Source: Apostichopus californicus
Taxonomy: Eukaryota; Echinodermata; Holothuroidea; Aspidochirotida; Stichopodidae
Assembly (NCBI GenBank): GCA_020650975.1
Contig: JAIPMN010005759.1
Location: forward strand, 1 to 34,351
Length of the DNA: 34,351 nucleotides
Direction of reading: 5' to 3'
Shown here: positions 1 through 12,400 of the stretch, piece after piece
Numbering within the stretch: the first letter of the stretch is position 1
Layout: the number at the start of each line of letters is the position of its first letter
Translations under genes and position numbers: made by a program
Notes under the pieces: model-generated
Told to the model about the DNA's origin: nothing
What the model saw: only the letters and a program-made list of their open reading frames with translations
Database searches by the model: none

Positions 1-1049
1 GTCAACTTGTCCTGTCATTCAAAGCTTTGCCGCCTACAACTTTCTGACAGTTTCAAACCTATTGCAAAATACTTGAGTGAAGTGGGTAACTTCACAAGAG
101 CCCTGGGAATGTTGACATATTTGGTCTGGTGACCTCAGTTGTAATCTCCTTCATAATCTTGGCACCCCTCCTGTGGTGGATACTGTGGCCTGGGGAAGGG
201 GGTCAGTGAAGGAGGATAGAGTTTCCTCTCAGTTTGAGAAATTTATATGTTGTTTAGGGGTGCTTAGGATTCAAATTCAGTTTGGTTTGCAAGTTTGGAA
301 GTAAATTTATGTTCAAGATTCTTACAGTTTTCCCCCACAGATATCCTCAGTAACTTTTTTCTTCCAAATTTTTTTGGCAACCCTATTTCCGACATCTGTC
401 AATTGGGCAGTCTGAATAAGGTCGTGACCCCACTTTCAATACCAGGGAAAGTACTGTAGAGTCAAACTGTTAAACTGTTAATGAGTCTTAGATGGAAATA
501 TGGTCAGTATCATCTGGAATCTCAAAGCTCAGAAAAAAGTTCTGATGCTGGGGATTTGAAACAAGTTGCTGGCAATTTATAGACCTATTCATGTAAACCT
601 CTCTTCGAGCACAGAACTTATATAATTTGGAGAATCTGGTTTTAATGGAAGTTCTGTATGTACGGCTGTAGGGTTGCTAGGGAATATATTAATCATAGCA
701 TAGCTAATTTTGGTACATTGGTAAATCTCAATTCATCATATTGTGTAGAGTATGAAGAAAATTGTATTCTTATAATTTTCAAGGATGCATTTGAAAGTCT
801 GTGCTAATGTTGACAATAACTGTGTAACTGTGTTAAATGTCATTACAAGCACACGTTTTGTTTGAGTTGTTATAATTAATAGAACAATGGATGAACGATT
901 TACATGAAACAGTATACATTTTCACGGAGGAGCTGACCAACATCGTCAAAGTCGAACCTTAAAGGGGCATTCCAAAGGTGACATAACATTTACTTGAACA
1001 GTAAAATTGAATATTGAGAAATGCTTCAGATAGTAGTCCTGAAAGAGTT
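1..1049. other. No recognisable feature
   Basis: AT-rich sequence with no convincing exon, repeat or RNA gene on either strand. Confidence 0.6.
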
Positions 1050-1053
1050 TTAA

Positions 1054-1424
1054 AGGCATTGAAGACTCACCCCAAACCACGGGCGGCCATCTGAAAAAGT
1101 TAACTTTCCGTTGCTTGCAAGTGACGTTTTGTTCGTGTCGCTACAAAATGCAGACAGTACAGTAATGAAACGTGATACCTTAATTGTTATCTTTAGCTGG
1201 ACCTGAGATGTCCATCGCTGTATAGTTTGTACACTGTGCTATGGGTATTGACCGCAGCTGTATGTACTGACTGTACACTAGTGTCTAATTACCGATGGTA
1301 GCAAGCTGTGTGTGCTTTTTTTTTGGGATCGATGGTGCTGTCTAACAGTTCTGTTACACCTCATTCAAAACTAGGTCAGATTACCGGCATTAGACGTTTC
1401 TTTTTGCGCGAGTCTTCACACCCT
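1054..1424 (+). mobile_element. TTAA-flanked MITE, copy 1 (371 bp)
   Basis: Direct TTAA repeats (1050-1053 and 1425-1428) flank the element. The ends are inverted: AGGCATTGAAGACTC on the left and GAGTCTTCACACCCT on the right. It has no coding capacity. A TTAA target duplication is characteristic of piggyBac-type transposases, so I infer a piggyBac-mobilised non-autonomous element. A second copy lies at 4484-4839. Confidence 0.85.
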
Positions 1425-1428
1425 TTAA

Positions 1429-2155
1429 GATCATCAATTGATCCCAGCTAGGTGACTTTTGGGGTTCTTGCTAGCATATCTGGACATTTTTCACTAAGTG
1501 CTCTATAGAGAAAACATGGCAGATTTAGCCACCTGAGCTATGACAATACAGTTGTATTATAATACCAATTGATTCAGGACATTATGTGTAGTACTGGTTC
1601 ATTGTGCATATAGCAGTACTTAAATATAATGCTTTACCTTTGACTATAAAGAGTCAATGCTGACCGCCACAACAAGATTGCAATCAATCAATCAATACTA
1701 AGGGATTGTTATTTGCACCATGTAAACTCAACGTTACATAAACGAAGCATTGTGGTGGCTTGTAACTAGGTCACTGATGGCTTGAGGTGTAATAAGGTAA
1801 TCCCTTTGCAACTTGTGTAAATAGCCACATAGTTTAAGTTACTCCATATGATATGTACCATACACTAACACTGTTACACATTAACTGACTATGTATACTG
1901 TGTATACATGTATGTAACATTTATTGTACACCGAGTCCATATTATAACTTCTGTGAATGTCTTGGTGGATCTGTTGTTTACATATATATGTGTTCGTGAT
2001 CACATGTCAGGAAAAGTACAGGATGGAAACAAAATATCTGCAGAGCTGCTAAATAATTTATTGGGACTGGGTCGTTGGGGGGAAGGGGGGGGTGGGGTGG
2101 AATTTCCTTGAATAATCTATCCCAGGTTGTCCTGAGATGGAGTTTTATTGTATTT
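1429..2155. other. No recognisable feature, apart from a G-rich tract
   Basis: AT-rich, with a short (CAAT)n stretch near 1680. A G-rich tract at 2077-2100 (runs of 6, 8 and 4 G) could form a G-quadruplex. Confidence 0.5.
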
Positions 2156-2243
2156 ACTACCATGCTATACTATAGCTACTGCTCTTATCCTTCAATCTAT
2201 ACACTATAGTGCCAATTGGTCTTGTCCCTCAGCCTATGCTCAG

Positions 2244-2790
2244 CAGACCTGTCAACCTGTTTGACCTCAAAATAGGGAGAATAACATTTTTCAGGGCCAA
2301 AAAATAGGGAGAACAAGGGGAAAATAGGGAGGTTGGTAATTTTCAACTGAAATGATATAAATACACCTAAATAAGTAAGTCTACTTATGCAATACAGTGA
2401 GAGAATCATCCAATCAGTGTTTCTTGTTGTAGTTTACAGCAGCTTGCTTCGCTTTTTACAGGGTTTCTTTAGTAGGCTTCCATTTGAAACAGGGAACAGT
2501 GAACTCTGGGTACTGTGACTTCATAGCTAGTATGCTAAATAGAGTCCCATCAAGCTTGAGACTTGACCGACTGTCTGTCTTGTTCTTGCGAACTACACTG
2601 AATAGCCTTTCCTGTTCAGCTTTACTGTGGGGAATTACTAAGCATAGGACAAATTGTTGGCTATTTTCAGAAATGTCGCAGATGATGAAACATTAAAAAA
2701 CCGGGAGAATAGAATATGAAACCGGGAGGCCGGGAGATTCGGGTAAAAACCAGGAGTCTCCCGGTAAAACCGGGAGAGTTGACGGGTCTG
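2244..2790 (-). mobile_element. Decayed hAT-superfamily DNA transposon (547 bp)
   Basis: The ends are inverted, CAGACCTGTCAAC against GTTGACGGGTCTG (12 of 13 match). Subterminal repeats of AAAATAGGGAG and ACCGGGAG type follow. The interior keeps the C-terminal end of a hAT transposase on the minus strand (2456-2690). It interrupts the 54-bp repeat array. A possible imperfect 8-bp target duplication (TATGCTCA and TATGGTCA) sits one to three bases outside the ends, but the right-hand copy could be normal array sequence. Confidence 0.75.
2456..2690 (-). pseudogene. hAT transposase C-terminal fragment
   Basis: The minus strand reads VLCLVIPHSKAEQERLFSVV and continues with RKNKTDSRSSLKLDGTLFSI to a TAA stop at 2458-2456. 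The pattern of hydrophobic block, S-x-A-E-x-E-R-x-F-S-x-V-R-K-N-K-T and R-S-S-L-x-x-x-T-L is the hAT dimerisation domain at the end of these transposases. The DDE catalytic core and zinc finger are absent, so the fragment cannot work on its own. The frame is intact over ~75 residues, including the original stop codon, suggesting moderate age. Confidence 0.82.
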
Positions 2791-3180
2791 TAGTATGGTC
2801 ACCGTTAAATTCCCTCGACCTATACACTATAATCCCATACACTATAATATAGTCATTGGTCTTGTCCCTCAGCCTATACATGTTATTATGCCATATTATA
2901 CTATGGTCACTGTTCTTTCCCTCGACCAATACACTTAATGCTGTATACTACTGTATAATATAGTGATTGGTCTTGTCCCTCAGCCTATACATGTTATTAT
3001 GCCATATTATACTATGGTCACCGTTCTTTTCCCTCCACCTATGCACTATAATGCTATATACTATAACATAGTCATTGGTGTTGTCCCTCGGCCTATACAT
3101 AGTATAATGCCATATAATACTATGGTCACGATTTTTATCCCTCGGCCTAAACACTATAACGCCCATACTACACTATATAT

Positions 3181-4479
3181 TGACTTTACTTATTGTAATA
3201 TTAACTAGTACTATGCTCCTCATCTTTTCTAAACCCTTTACTCTCTACTACTGTAGAAAGATTGAAATTTCAAACAACCATTTTGGTATATAAAATTTCG
3301 TAGATTCTGTTATTTTTTTTTTTTTGTGGAAGTACTAAGGTCACATGCTATTCACTTAAATAATAATTTAACAATATAGTACAGTACTGTTCAGTCGACA
3401 GTTAAATGCACTCTTTTAAGTTTCAAAAATTTGTATGTGAATAATTGTTGAATTCAGGTCAATAATAGTGTCATTAAAGTGCGTTATCAGGAAGTTGATA
3501 TTATAGAACTTGAGAATGAGTACTACTGTAGTACTATACATAGGGTTAATAACATTATCATGTAGATAAGTACTTACTTTAGGCTAAAGTAGGCTTACTG
3601 TAGTAAGTCATATAGGTGATTGAGTATATCTAGTGAACCTCTTTGTTGAGAGGAGATTGTTTCAATAGAGTCACGTTCCAGTTGGATTTATAACAATGCA
3701 TACATGTTTCAATTTGATTCAAAAGTTCAAACAAGGCCTGTGTACTTTGTCCACATGGGGCCACTTGTTTTGTCACTCTAGATAGTTTAAAAAAATAGCT
3801 ACAAGCTTGCCTTTTATTTGTTTTCAGTCAAAATGTATGGAAAGTATTGCCGAAAAAAGAGCTAATTGTTTATATTTTAGTATATATAAATGAATTTATC
3901 CAAAAGTAACAGACTGTACAATTCACTCGTTCACCTTAACACTTTTCTCTTTATATCGATATTAGTTGTAAGTTAGACCAGGGTACGTAGATGATAAAAA
4001 AAAAAAAGTGCTTTAGTTGATACCTGGAGACAGTGGGTTTATTGTTCCTTAAAAAACAAAACATAACCAGTGAATTTAGGGAACTCTCAGCATGGAATAA
4101 GTTAATTATCTGAAACCACATCTAGGGAAATGCTTAGCAACATGGACTTGTTGCTAAGCATAATTTGCAAAAAAAAAAAAAAAAAAATTACAAAGTACAG
4201 TAGTAGGTTCTTGGAAGACTGAAATATATATACTATTTCCCAGTTTTATTATTTGATGAGAAATAGAATCCATCAACCTGAAAAAGCGACTCAAAATGTA
4301 CAGAAACACTGAATTAATCAAGAACGATCTCAAGATGTGATTAATTAGATATATGTGTCTGTTCATGACACTGATTTCTATTAAAAAATTAAAAGGAGAA
4401 ATGCTTTAATATTTCATTCATGTGTTCACAGTTTCTTTTGTATTTATAAATTTGATCATGGAATTGTCTTCCTGCCAAC
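3181..4479. other. No recognisable feature
   Basis: AT-rich, with A/T homopolymers near 3310, 4000 and 4170. No exon or RNA gene seen. Confidence 0.55.
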
Positions 4480-4483
4480 TTAA

Positions 4484-4839
4484 AGGCATTGAAGACTCGC
4501 CCCAAACCGCGTGCTGCGCTCTAAAAAAGTTAACTTTCCGTTGCTTGCAAATGACATTTTCTTCTTGTCGCTACAAAATGCAGACAGTAATGCAACGTGA
4601 TACCTTGTTATCTTTTATCTAGAGACCTGAGACATCCACGCTGCTATGTACACTGTGCTGTGGGTATTGACCGCAGCTGTATGTATTGACTGTACACTAG
4701 TGTCTAATTACCGATGGTAGCAAGCTTTGTGTATTTTCTGGGATCGATGGTTGTGTCTAACACTTCTGTTACTCCTCATTTGAAACTAGGTCAGATTACC
4801 GGCATCAGACGTTTCTTTGTGCGCGAGTCTTCACAGCCT
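4484..4839 (+). mobile_element. TTAA-flanked MITE, copy 2 (356 bp)
   Basis: Same orientation and same internal sequence as copy 1, including the shared blocks GTTAACTTTCCGTTGCTTGC, CTACAAAATGCAGACAGTA, GGTATTGACCGCAGCTGTAT and GCGCGAGTCTTCACA. TTAA is at 4480-4483 and 4840-4843. Differences are small indels and substitutions, so the two copies are related but not recent duplicates. Unique flanks on both sides show two independent insertions. Confidence 0.87.
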
Positions 4840-4947
4840 TTAACAACACCATGATTTATCTATCAGTCATGTCGTAGTCACAGTACAGACGTACGTACCT
4901 AGTGAAGGTGTTAATAACTAGGTTTACTTCAATTGCTTTGCGCAACG

Positions 4948-5186
4948 ATGGTAAACAAACAAGTCGTCGAGTTTGAGCCAGAAAGTCTCATCATTCTACA
5001 TCGGCGACTAGATGAGACACAGAGCTTGACAATGAAACGTTGCCATCATGTTTGGTTTAGAGTGCTGGGATTCTTTCCCTGTGATTACATTTTTTCCAAG
5101 AATAATACAAAGTTTGAGTACTGTATATGCATATGTTCACAGATACACATTGCAAACTCAAACCAGCAACTTAAAAGTTGTATCTT
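4948..5186 (+). CDS. Weak candidate for an upstream 5' coding exon
   Basis: An ATG at 4948 in a strong context (A at -3, G at +4) opens a frame that runs into a consensus donor GTAAGT at 5187. The exon would end after two bases of a codon, exactly the phase needed by the phosphatase exon at 19205. The first ~35 codons (MVNKQVVEFEPESLIILHRR) look coding-like. The rest, Cys/Ile-rich, resembles nothing I recognise and does not clearly match the PPM1E N-terminus. A phase match has a one in three chance of being accidental, and the intron would be ~14 kb. Alternatives: an unrelated gene's first exon, or a chance frame. Confidence 0.2.
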
Positions 5187-5909
5187 GTAAGTATTAAATC
5201 TTGTTTGGTGAAACCCCCTAAAGCCAAATGTTGTAAAAGAGGTAACTCCATCAACGTTTTTTTCTTGGACTGCATTTGAACACCAGTCCTTTCATAAGGT
5301 CTCACATGTATGTGGCAAGCTAAATGTATTGCCTCTAGTTTCTTCTCTGCTGATAAAATTTTATCAGTTTTAAGTTTGTTAGAATTAATAAACATGTTAA
5401 GTTTGGGTTCTACTATAAATATTCATAAAGCTATGAAGTAAAACTAAACTTAGAGAATTGTTTGGAATTTGGATGTATTTTTTTGTAGGCACAGGTAATG
5501 TCACAAGTGGAGGTTTTTATAGTCCACCTTCATAGGTATATAGTCTTAAAGTGCATACATATATTTATATATTCAAATACTTGCACATCTGCAACTTTAG
5601 AATCCCATGTTTCTGAATCTTTTAAATGAGTTCCTTTAAAGAAAAAGAAAAAAAAACCCAGCTAAATCATAAACTGTACAGTTGGGCTATGAAAATTGAT
5701 TGCGAAGACCTGTGCTGTAGTTTACAAATAGTATAATCTTCTCCCTGGAGAGAAAGATGATGAGTGGATAGGATACAGTAATGGAACAAATGTATTCTGT
5801 TCTCTTGGCAATCCATCAGCTGTGTCGAAAAAGGGTCATGCATACATGTGCCAGTAGCAGATAGATAGTTACAGTAACTTCAATGGTTTATTAGGAAGGA
5901 AGAGGTGAT

Positions 5910-5945
5910 GGGGGGGAGGGGGGAATGGGGGTGGGAGGGTTGGGG
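5910..5945 (+). other. G-quadruplex-forming motif
   Basis: Six G runs of at least three in 36 bases, with one- to three-base loops (A, AAT, T, A, TT). This fits the standard intramolecular quadruplex pattern easily. It is the strongest such motif in the window. Confidence 0.7.
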
Positions 5946-6924
5946 AACAGTGCTATATTAGGCTTTATAGGCTAGATAGATGGGTTAGGACAATGGTAGA
6001 GTCGACATACTGTAGGTAAGTACCGTTGCTTCTACATATCCAGACCAAGGTCTGGCTATGATTTTATTTTGGTGAATATAGTTTGGTCAATTTCAGTTCA
6101 GTGTAGTTAAGGGCCCAATGTAAAGTTGATTTCAAGTGATCTTTAACTATGCATACATATTCATCCAGGAAATGAAATCTTTAAATAGTTGACTATAGTC
6201 TGGCCTTTGGAAACTTTAAACAGACTCAAGAGGCCCTTATCAGTTTTCACACTCTCAGCTTAAATGGCCTCAAGATTGGCTCAAGTAGTGATCAACAGAT
6301 TTTCTCAGATGGTCTCAAAATTGGCCTTCTAATTCTCTGTGATTTATATTAGATAGCTTTGGCATTGGCATTAATTTGTCAAAATATTTCACAGTGTATA
6401 AACAATGTCATGTAACTCTCATCCATTATTAACAACACTTTGTTAAAGGGATTGTTGGTGGCAGAGCTGATTTGCTAGCTCAAAATTGGTAAAAGAAAAT
6501 GTGTTTTTGCTCATATGTCAAGTTGTCTATATTTCAATTTCACCTAGGAATCGGTTCTTTCTGGATATTGAAACATTTTGGAATAAAAATTCTATACCGT
6601 AAACTCCTTACCAGTGAATATAATTGGTTAATGCCCACAAGGGAGTGCTACAAATAAGAGCAGAAAATTCTGGTTCTCACTTAATTCTTAGACAAATTTA
6701 ACTCACTTGCCAAGTCAGATATGATTTTTTCGCAAATAAAACGCCAAGTAATCACAAAGCCAACTGCATGGCTTTCTAGTTTAATGTGGCAGTTTATATA
6801 TTTTTTTTCATATTTTCATAAATTTCCCAAATTATTTCAGAAGCATTGCTGTTCTCTATTCTTCCCATAATACTAATATAAATAATCTTCAAAAGCCACT
6901 CATGAGATTTTATGTTAATAAACC

Positions 6925-6952
6925 GAGGAGGAGGAGGAGGAGGAGGAGGAGG
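6925..6952 (+). repeat. (GAG)n microsatellite
   Basis: Nine uninterrupted GAG units. Confidence 0.95.
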
Positions 6953-8764
6953 TCGTGTGCTGTCTAAACTAGGCCAAATATCGTTTGGTCTGTCGAGTTC
7001 CTTGTGAGGTATCAAGCGGTGATTCATCCTGCTCTTAACGACGACTGCAGTGAAATGCGAAACCTGTTTGATGAATCCTGTTGCCATGGGAACAGACCAC
7101 AATATATCTCCAAAATATTGGACGACCTAATTATTGCTAATTATATTTACTAAAGTTAGTATGGGATAAAAAAAGTGCATTATACTCTTTCCCTCGGTGC
7201 AGCAGTGGGAATGGGCTGTGTGTAAAGTTTCACCGTTCGGCTCTGTGTATACTGAACCTGATAGTAATATTAAAATGTAATTTAGTTTTAAAATCCTCTG
7301 GTCCCCTGATTGTAATATTAGGATTTTTGTCGGGATGAAATGAATGCAATGGAGCCGGCATCTCTTTATCTGGGGAATAATCATGCAATCTATATCTTGT
7401 AATATTGAATGCATCTATAGTTAAAAGCAAACCCAGTAAGTTTTGCTAAATTCTGTTCTTCTGCCGGTAATAGGTTATTTTGCAGATCATGTAAGTAATT
7501 ATTGCAAAGATGATACATTCCTATGAAAGTCAAAGCTGTTTCTTGAATTTGGTGTCCGGTGACCCGAAATAAGATTCAAAACAGGGGTTGTAATAGATTT
7601 GTCAAACTAAGACAAGCTTGTGCTGCTAATTAATTCAAATAATTGTTCATCGCATTTCAGAAGCAGATATTGACAATTTCCCCCTAAAATTGTCAACAAT
7701 TGTCATCATGATTGGAAATGATATTTGACTTCACCTGAGATTTTCTGTATGAAATCTGTTGGAACGGTCAACCTCAAATCAATATGAAAACTGAAAAAAA
7801 AAATCCAATCGTTACGTCAGTTCAGATGTGGTTGGAAAAGAAACATTGCTACGATACGATACATACAGAGTACCGTGAGCTGATATGAAAAAGAGAAAAA
7901 AATGGGAGCTCTTAGAAAAAATTGTACAATAATTTTTCGGGTGACGAAAATCTGTCAGTTCGGAATGGAAGCTACAATTAACTATAATTAATATTTTAAA
8001 TTTTCATTTGATGAAATATTCCAGTCGGATGAAGTAGTTAAATAATTGTGATTTTGCAACAACCAGATATTCAGTAGTGTTTGGTTTATAAAAAGTCATA
8101 AAATTGAATACAAAATCAATAGGAAAACCTGCTTTTATGTTTGTCTGAAGAACTTGTTAAGTTGATTGTATGTGGAGGTATAGTACAGTGCATAAATGGA
8201 AGGGTTGAATATACAGTATATATGGCAAAGCTGTGTTAGAAACTGACTGCATGTTCCTCACACATGCAGTCTCAAAGGTATTGCTTCGATGACAGTTCAA
8301 AAATGTTTATCGCCTAGGATTGCTGGATAATCATTAGTAAATTATCCTTCTAGATTGTAAGGAAACCTCCATGCATTGCAAATTAATAGGATAGGTTGCT
8401 CTTTTAGAGAACTCTGGCCTTGTAGCGTCCCTTCCTCGCCCACCCCTCTACCGCCTCACTATATTACCCTGCAACAAAACTGCATTAATTCTCGAGCAGG
8501 ATACTCTACACTCCATCAAACCTACCGATGATATCCATGCTTGTATCAGTGCCACTGCTCTCGGCCAGTGTTTACTGCAGCAAGCAACTCAGTACAGTGT
8601 ATAACTTGTCCAGCCTTACAATAACCAGAAGGTACGACGTAATTAAGGCTTCTTGCTCTAATCCTGTACATAATTTGCATACCTCTATTTCAGTGTTTCC
8701 TTGTTACTAGGCAAACATTTTGTAAACATTCAGGAAGGGTCACTTTTTGTACATCAAAATAGCT

Positions 8765-9400
8765 TGGTATGAGAGGTCAAGTTAGAATTTCCTCCTTCGT
8801 TATGAGTTCCAGTACAACTAACTGCAGAAATATAATTTGGGTATGTAATATGATGAATACTTTCAGAATGTCGTTCCTTGGGGTATGTATACATGTATAC
8901 AGATGGTCTGGGTTCAATCATTCATGAGTTGTTTGTGACAGTGTAACATCAGGTTAATTTGTCCAGGTTTCTAATAGCTACATGGGTTAAGGGGGCATGT
9001 AAATATAGTGGTGGTAAAGTTAAAAATGTAGTTAATATCATGTTTGAAAACATTTAAAGGAGGGGTTCAGATTTGAACCACTAGTTACAGGGTAAAGAAG
9101 GTCAAGTTACGAGGTATGAAAGGTCAAATTCAAATGTCCTCCTTGGTTATAATGACTTAGACTTCCAGCTACATGTGTAAGGAATATCAGTTCATTTAAT
9201 GAATAATTAATGATGTTGTTGCATGGGGGTACATACAAATGGTCTGCCTTCAACCATGAGTGGTGTATATGCAGTAGTCATATTAGTCTATAGTGAAATA
9301 TCAGTAGGTCAGGTTTTAAATATTAAAGGGGCAGCAGAGTGGTAGATAAAATATTGGTGTCAAGTTAAAGGAAGTTAAAGGTGTGATAGAATTTATTTTG
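8765..9400 (+). repeat. Old tandem duplication (two ~345-bp copies)
   Basis: Matching blocks recur in the same order at a near-constant offset. GAGGTCAAGTTAGAATTTCC at ~8772 matches GAAAGGTCAAATTCAAATGT at ~9118. GGGTATGTATAC...ATGGTCTG near 8881 matches GGGGTACATAC...ATGGTCTG near 9226. A CATCAGGTTAATTTGTCCAG region at ~8947 matches ATATCAGTAGGTCAGG at ~9297. The copies are strongly diverged. Confidence 0.6.
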
Positions 9401-12400
9401 GAAATCACAGCCTTTTTTGGGCTTTGAAGAACATGTCAGAAATTTACTAGTAAAGTAAGGTCAAAGCACTGTAAATTATTACAATTAAGCCCACCGTACA
9501 CTGTGCGACTGATCCTGACCTATCTCAACTTGACCGTCTTAAATACAATGAACCTTTTATCGTAAAGATATATAATTGTCCATTACAGTTCTATACAACT
9601 GACCCCACACACTGACCCATGGATGAGCGCACACAACGACTGTCTGCTGTCAATGACCGGGGCTCTTTTAGGTCACTTGCAGATTTATGAACCTGTGATT
9701 GGTTCTGTTTGTTAAATTGTATACTGTAGGCTACATTTTCAGTCGTGAATCCCCTGCAAACTGCATGACTGCCAGTTGGGAGAAAAAACTACAGCTAGGT
9801 TCAGTTTTCCAGACTGAAGCCGACAGGGCGATAAAACTGGCAAAATCTTGATCAGTGGTAGTCTTAAATTCATGCACTCTGCCCGACTATCCAGGATTAT
9901 CCATGTAACGACAGTCGAGTTGAGTTGGGTGCGGTCGTTAGTGTTTGGGGGAAGGGGGGGGGGCTTTACAGTTGTGTACTGTTGGAGAGTCTAGCTTATT
10001 AGCTGAAACTTTACCAATCATCATCCTAGGGCTGATATTTCAGTAAATTTAAATCGCTTCCTTGCTTACGTGTCCTCACAACATCTGCACTCTTGCTATA
10101 TATATGTCTGGAGTGAACTGGTCACATTGTACATGTAACCGTGGTAACCAGTCACTGAACCTGTTAATGACGAAAACATTCTACTGCTCTCAAAACAGTC
10201 GAGAAGTGTTTTCGTTACGTTACTGGTAAGTGTCCAAACTCGATCTGCAAGTGTTTGGGTGGTTTTAGTGACCATCGTAAAATTACCCATTAAAGTTGCA
10301 TTTTGCAGATCAATTGGATTTGAAACAACCGGTTGTTTGCATGTTACCATAGCAACCATACTCAAGATGAAAAGATGATCAGCACTTGAACATTTAAGTT
10401 GGTAATCTGAATCATTCAAAGTTGCACCGGGATTGACTGAAGTTACGGCGTTAGTTTGCAAATTATGAAACAACAGAACTTGTTTACAAATTTACTTTGT
10501 GGGATAAGCAAAGCTTTCTGTGTTAATTGGCCGTAAACCATGAGTGACTTGTGAATGAGGAGAAGCTAACTTGTTGTAGATGTAGACGTAGGCTTCAATC
10601 CGATAATGTAAAGTGTGAGTTACAATATATGTTTGCAGGGAATAACCTTTAAGTGTTCACAGTTTTGTGTATGTTTTAAATTTTTGCTGTGAACTTTTTT
10701 TTCTCTTTAAAATTACTATGGTTCCTATATTTAAACAAACCAATATACATCTTTGGACTTGAACTCTATAGCAACGTGACTATATTGCGAATTATTTGCT
10801 GAATTCATAAGAAAAACGTTGCAAATTTACAACCCCTTCACAAAATTACACGCATTAAAATAATCCCAACTGAATGCAGAACACACAGCAATGTACATTC
10901 TAACAGTATTTTTCACTCATAATACAATTATTATGAGTTAAATTGATGAGATACATGCAAGCACCGCATTCCCACCCTCCCCCCCCCCCCCGACAAAAAA
11001 TCCCTTTCATAGCATGCATGATCCAAGCCAAATTATGCATGTTTAGAATGTGGCAATAATACCAGAGTCCTGTTTTCACACAGTTTGTGACTTGTCCTAC
11101 ATTATCCAACTTGATTGACCCAAGACCTGAGGATACCCAAATGAAGTGCCAGTGGTTAGGGTACCCAATAGTTCACAGTATATATATATTTTGTACATTG
11201 TGTGTAACACTATGTAGATCGGTAGTATACAGAATGTATATATAGACCACAGGGGCTGACTAAATGCTAGCTACAGTACAACAGCCTTAGAACATACGCT
11301 GTATACAAATGCCTGATATTATTTCGGCTCTGTTGCCAACACAAAAACTAGCCATATAGCTGCTAACCGGTGCACTATTAAAACCATCAGTTCTGGAATG
11401 TTTAGTATACTCTTTTGAAAACAGACTTTGAAAAGGGCTTTGGAAAAAGAATCCTGTTTGGGTGTTGCTATGACAACGGTTAAAGTTATCCCTTAGTGTT
11501 AATCAGTGCTCTAACAGATCCCTGTGCCTATGACCTTGGGAAAGACAAACAGTGTTATAAATACTAAAATTGAGATTTGGTCAAAATCAAAATCAAAATT
11601 GTTTCACTGTATGTAAACCAAAGGCGTGAAGGACCAATTCTTTACTCATTGGTAATTATATGCCATTTTGATTCGAAGTGCAGCCTATAGTATCTATGTG
11701 CTCTGGTATATATCCATGTAATATATGAAAAGGAAAACAAATGTTGGGAGTATTTATGTTATAGTATAAATTGAGATGGATAAATAGTAGATTCATAATC
11801 TTTCAAAAATAGATTACGTTGAAAACTATGGAACTGTGTATTAACATATATTTAGTTAAATTAACTTTTAAGCTGTTGATTACAATCACTCACACCTGTA
11901 CTGTATTGTAGCGTTGCCGCTAAAATTGTAGAAAGTTTAACGGAACTGTTCCACCGTAAATTGAGGAAACTTTCACGTAAAAGTCGACTGTTCAAAGAAT
12001 AACATTGTAGCTGCAAAATAAGTCGCGAAACACAGCTATTAGAATTGGCTTCTATTTATTAATGTAAGACACTGACTTAAAAGGCTAAATAACAACAAGG
12101 TAAACAAGAACTGACTAAATAATTACTAACAGCTGACAACCTACAACTAACAACTAAACAACTGAGCGAATGACATAGACTAAAAATGATAACTGCAGAG
12201 AACTGCTAGAGTTGCAGACTAAATGGTAGCTGACAACTTACAACTGGCATCTGGCTACTGACTACATCCCTTTTTAAACAGAACCCATGCCCAGCTACTG
12301 ACCACCAATCCTGATAAGCTAAGCCGGTGTCTTCGCACCTTTTTACAAAGAATAATATAAGCACATGCATACAGTAAAACTTTCCCAGGAAAAGGAATAT

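Larger units (their letters stand above)
2156..3180 (+). repeat. Dimeric 54-bp tandem repeat array, split by a hAT insertion
   Basis: Two related ~54-bp units alternate. Unit A contains TCATTGGTCTTGTCCCTCAG; unit B contains ATACTATGGTCACCGTTCTT. Each ends in CC(T/C)CxxCCTATAC. The dimer period is ~108-111 bp (unit A marks at 2861, 2972 and 3080). One divergent B-A pair precedes the insertion (2156-2235) and about seven units follow it (2791-3180). Because 54 is a multiple of three, short frames stay open on both strands; I do not regard these as genes. Confidence 0.85.
5187..8764. other. No gene seen; G-rich tract and GAG microsatellite
   Basis: AT-rich with only short, frame-random ORFs. 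The notable elements are the G-quadruplex motif at 5910-5945 and the (GAG)n tract at 6925-6952. Any reading frame across the latter encodes Pro, Glu or Gly runs and is an artefact of the repeat. Confidence 0.5.

Noticed and set aside
2693..3208. Repetitive peptides on both strands (for example MYRLRDKTN).
   Set aside because: They are explained by the 54-bp period of the repeat array; no start context or homology.
6794..7102. Minus-strand frame with a poly-proline run.
   Set aside because: The proline run is only the GAG microsatellite read in reverse; the flanks look random.
9486..9960. Possible palindromic MITE beginning CCCACCGTACACTGTGCGAC.
   Set aside because: The inverted match between its ends is patchy and no target duplication could be found.
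10096..10473. 125-codon minus-strand open frame with several N-x-T/S sites.
   Set aside because: It is the longest frame outside the phosphatase, but it shows no recognisable domain, no good splice sites and no partner exons. Length alone is compatible with chance in this much sequence.
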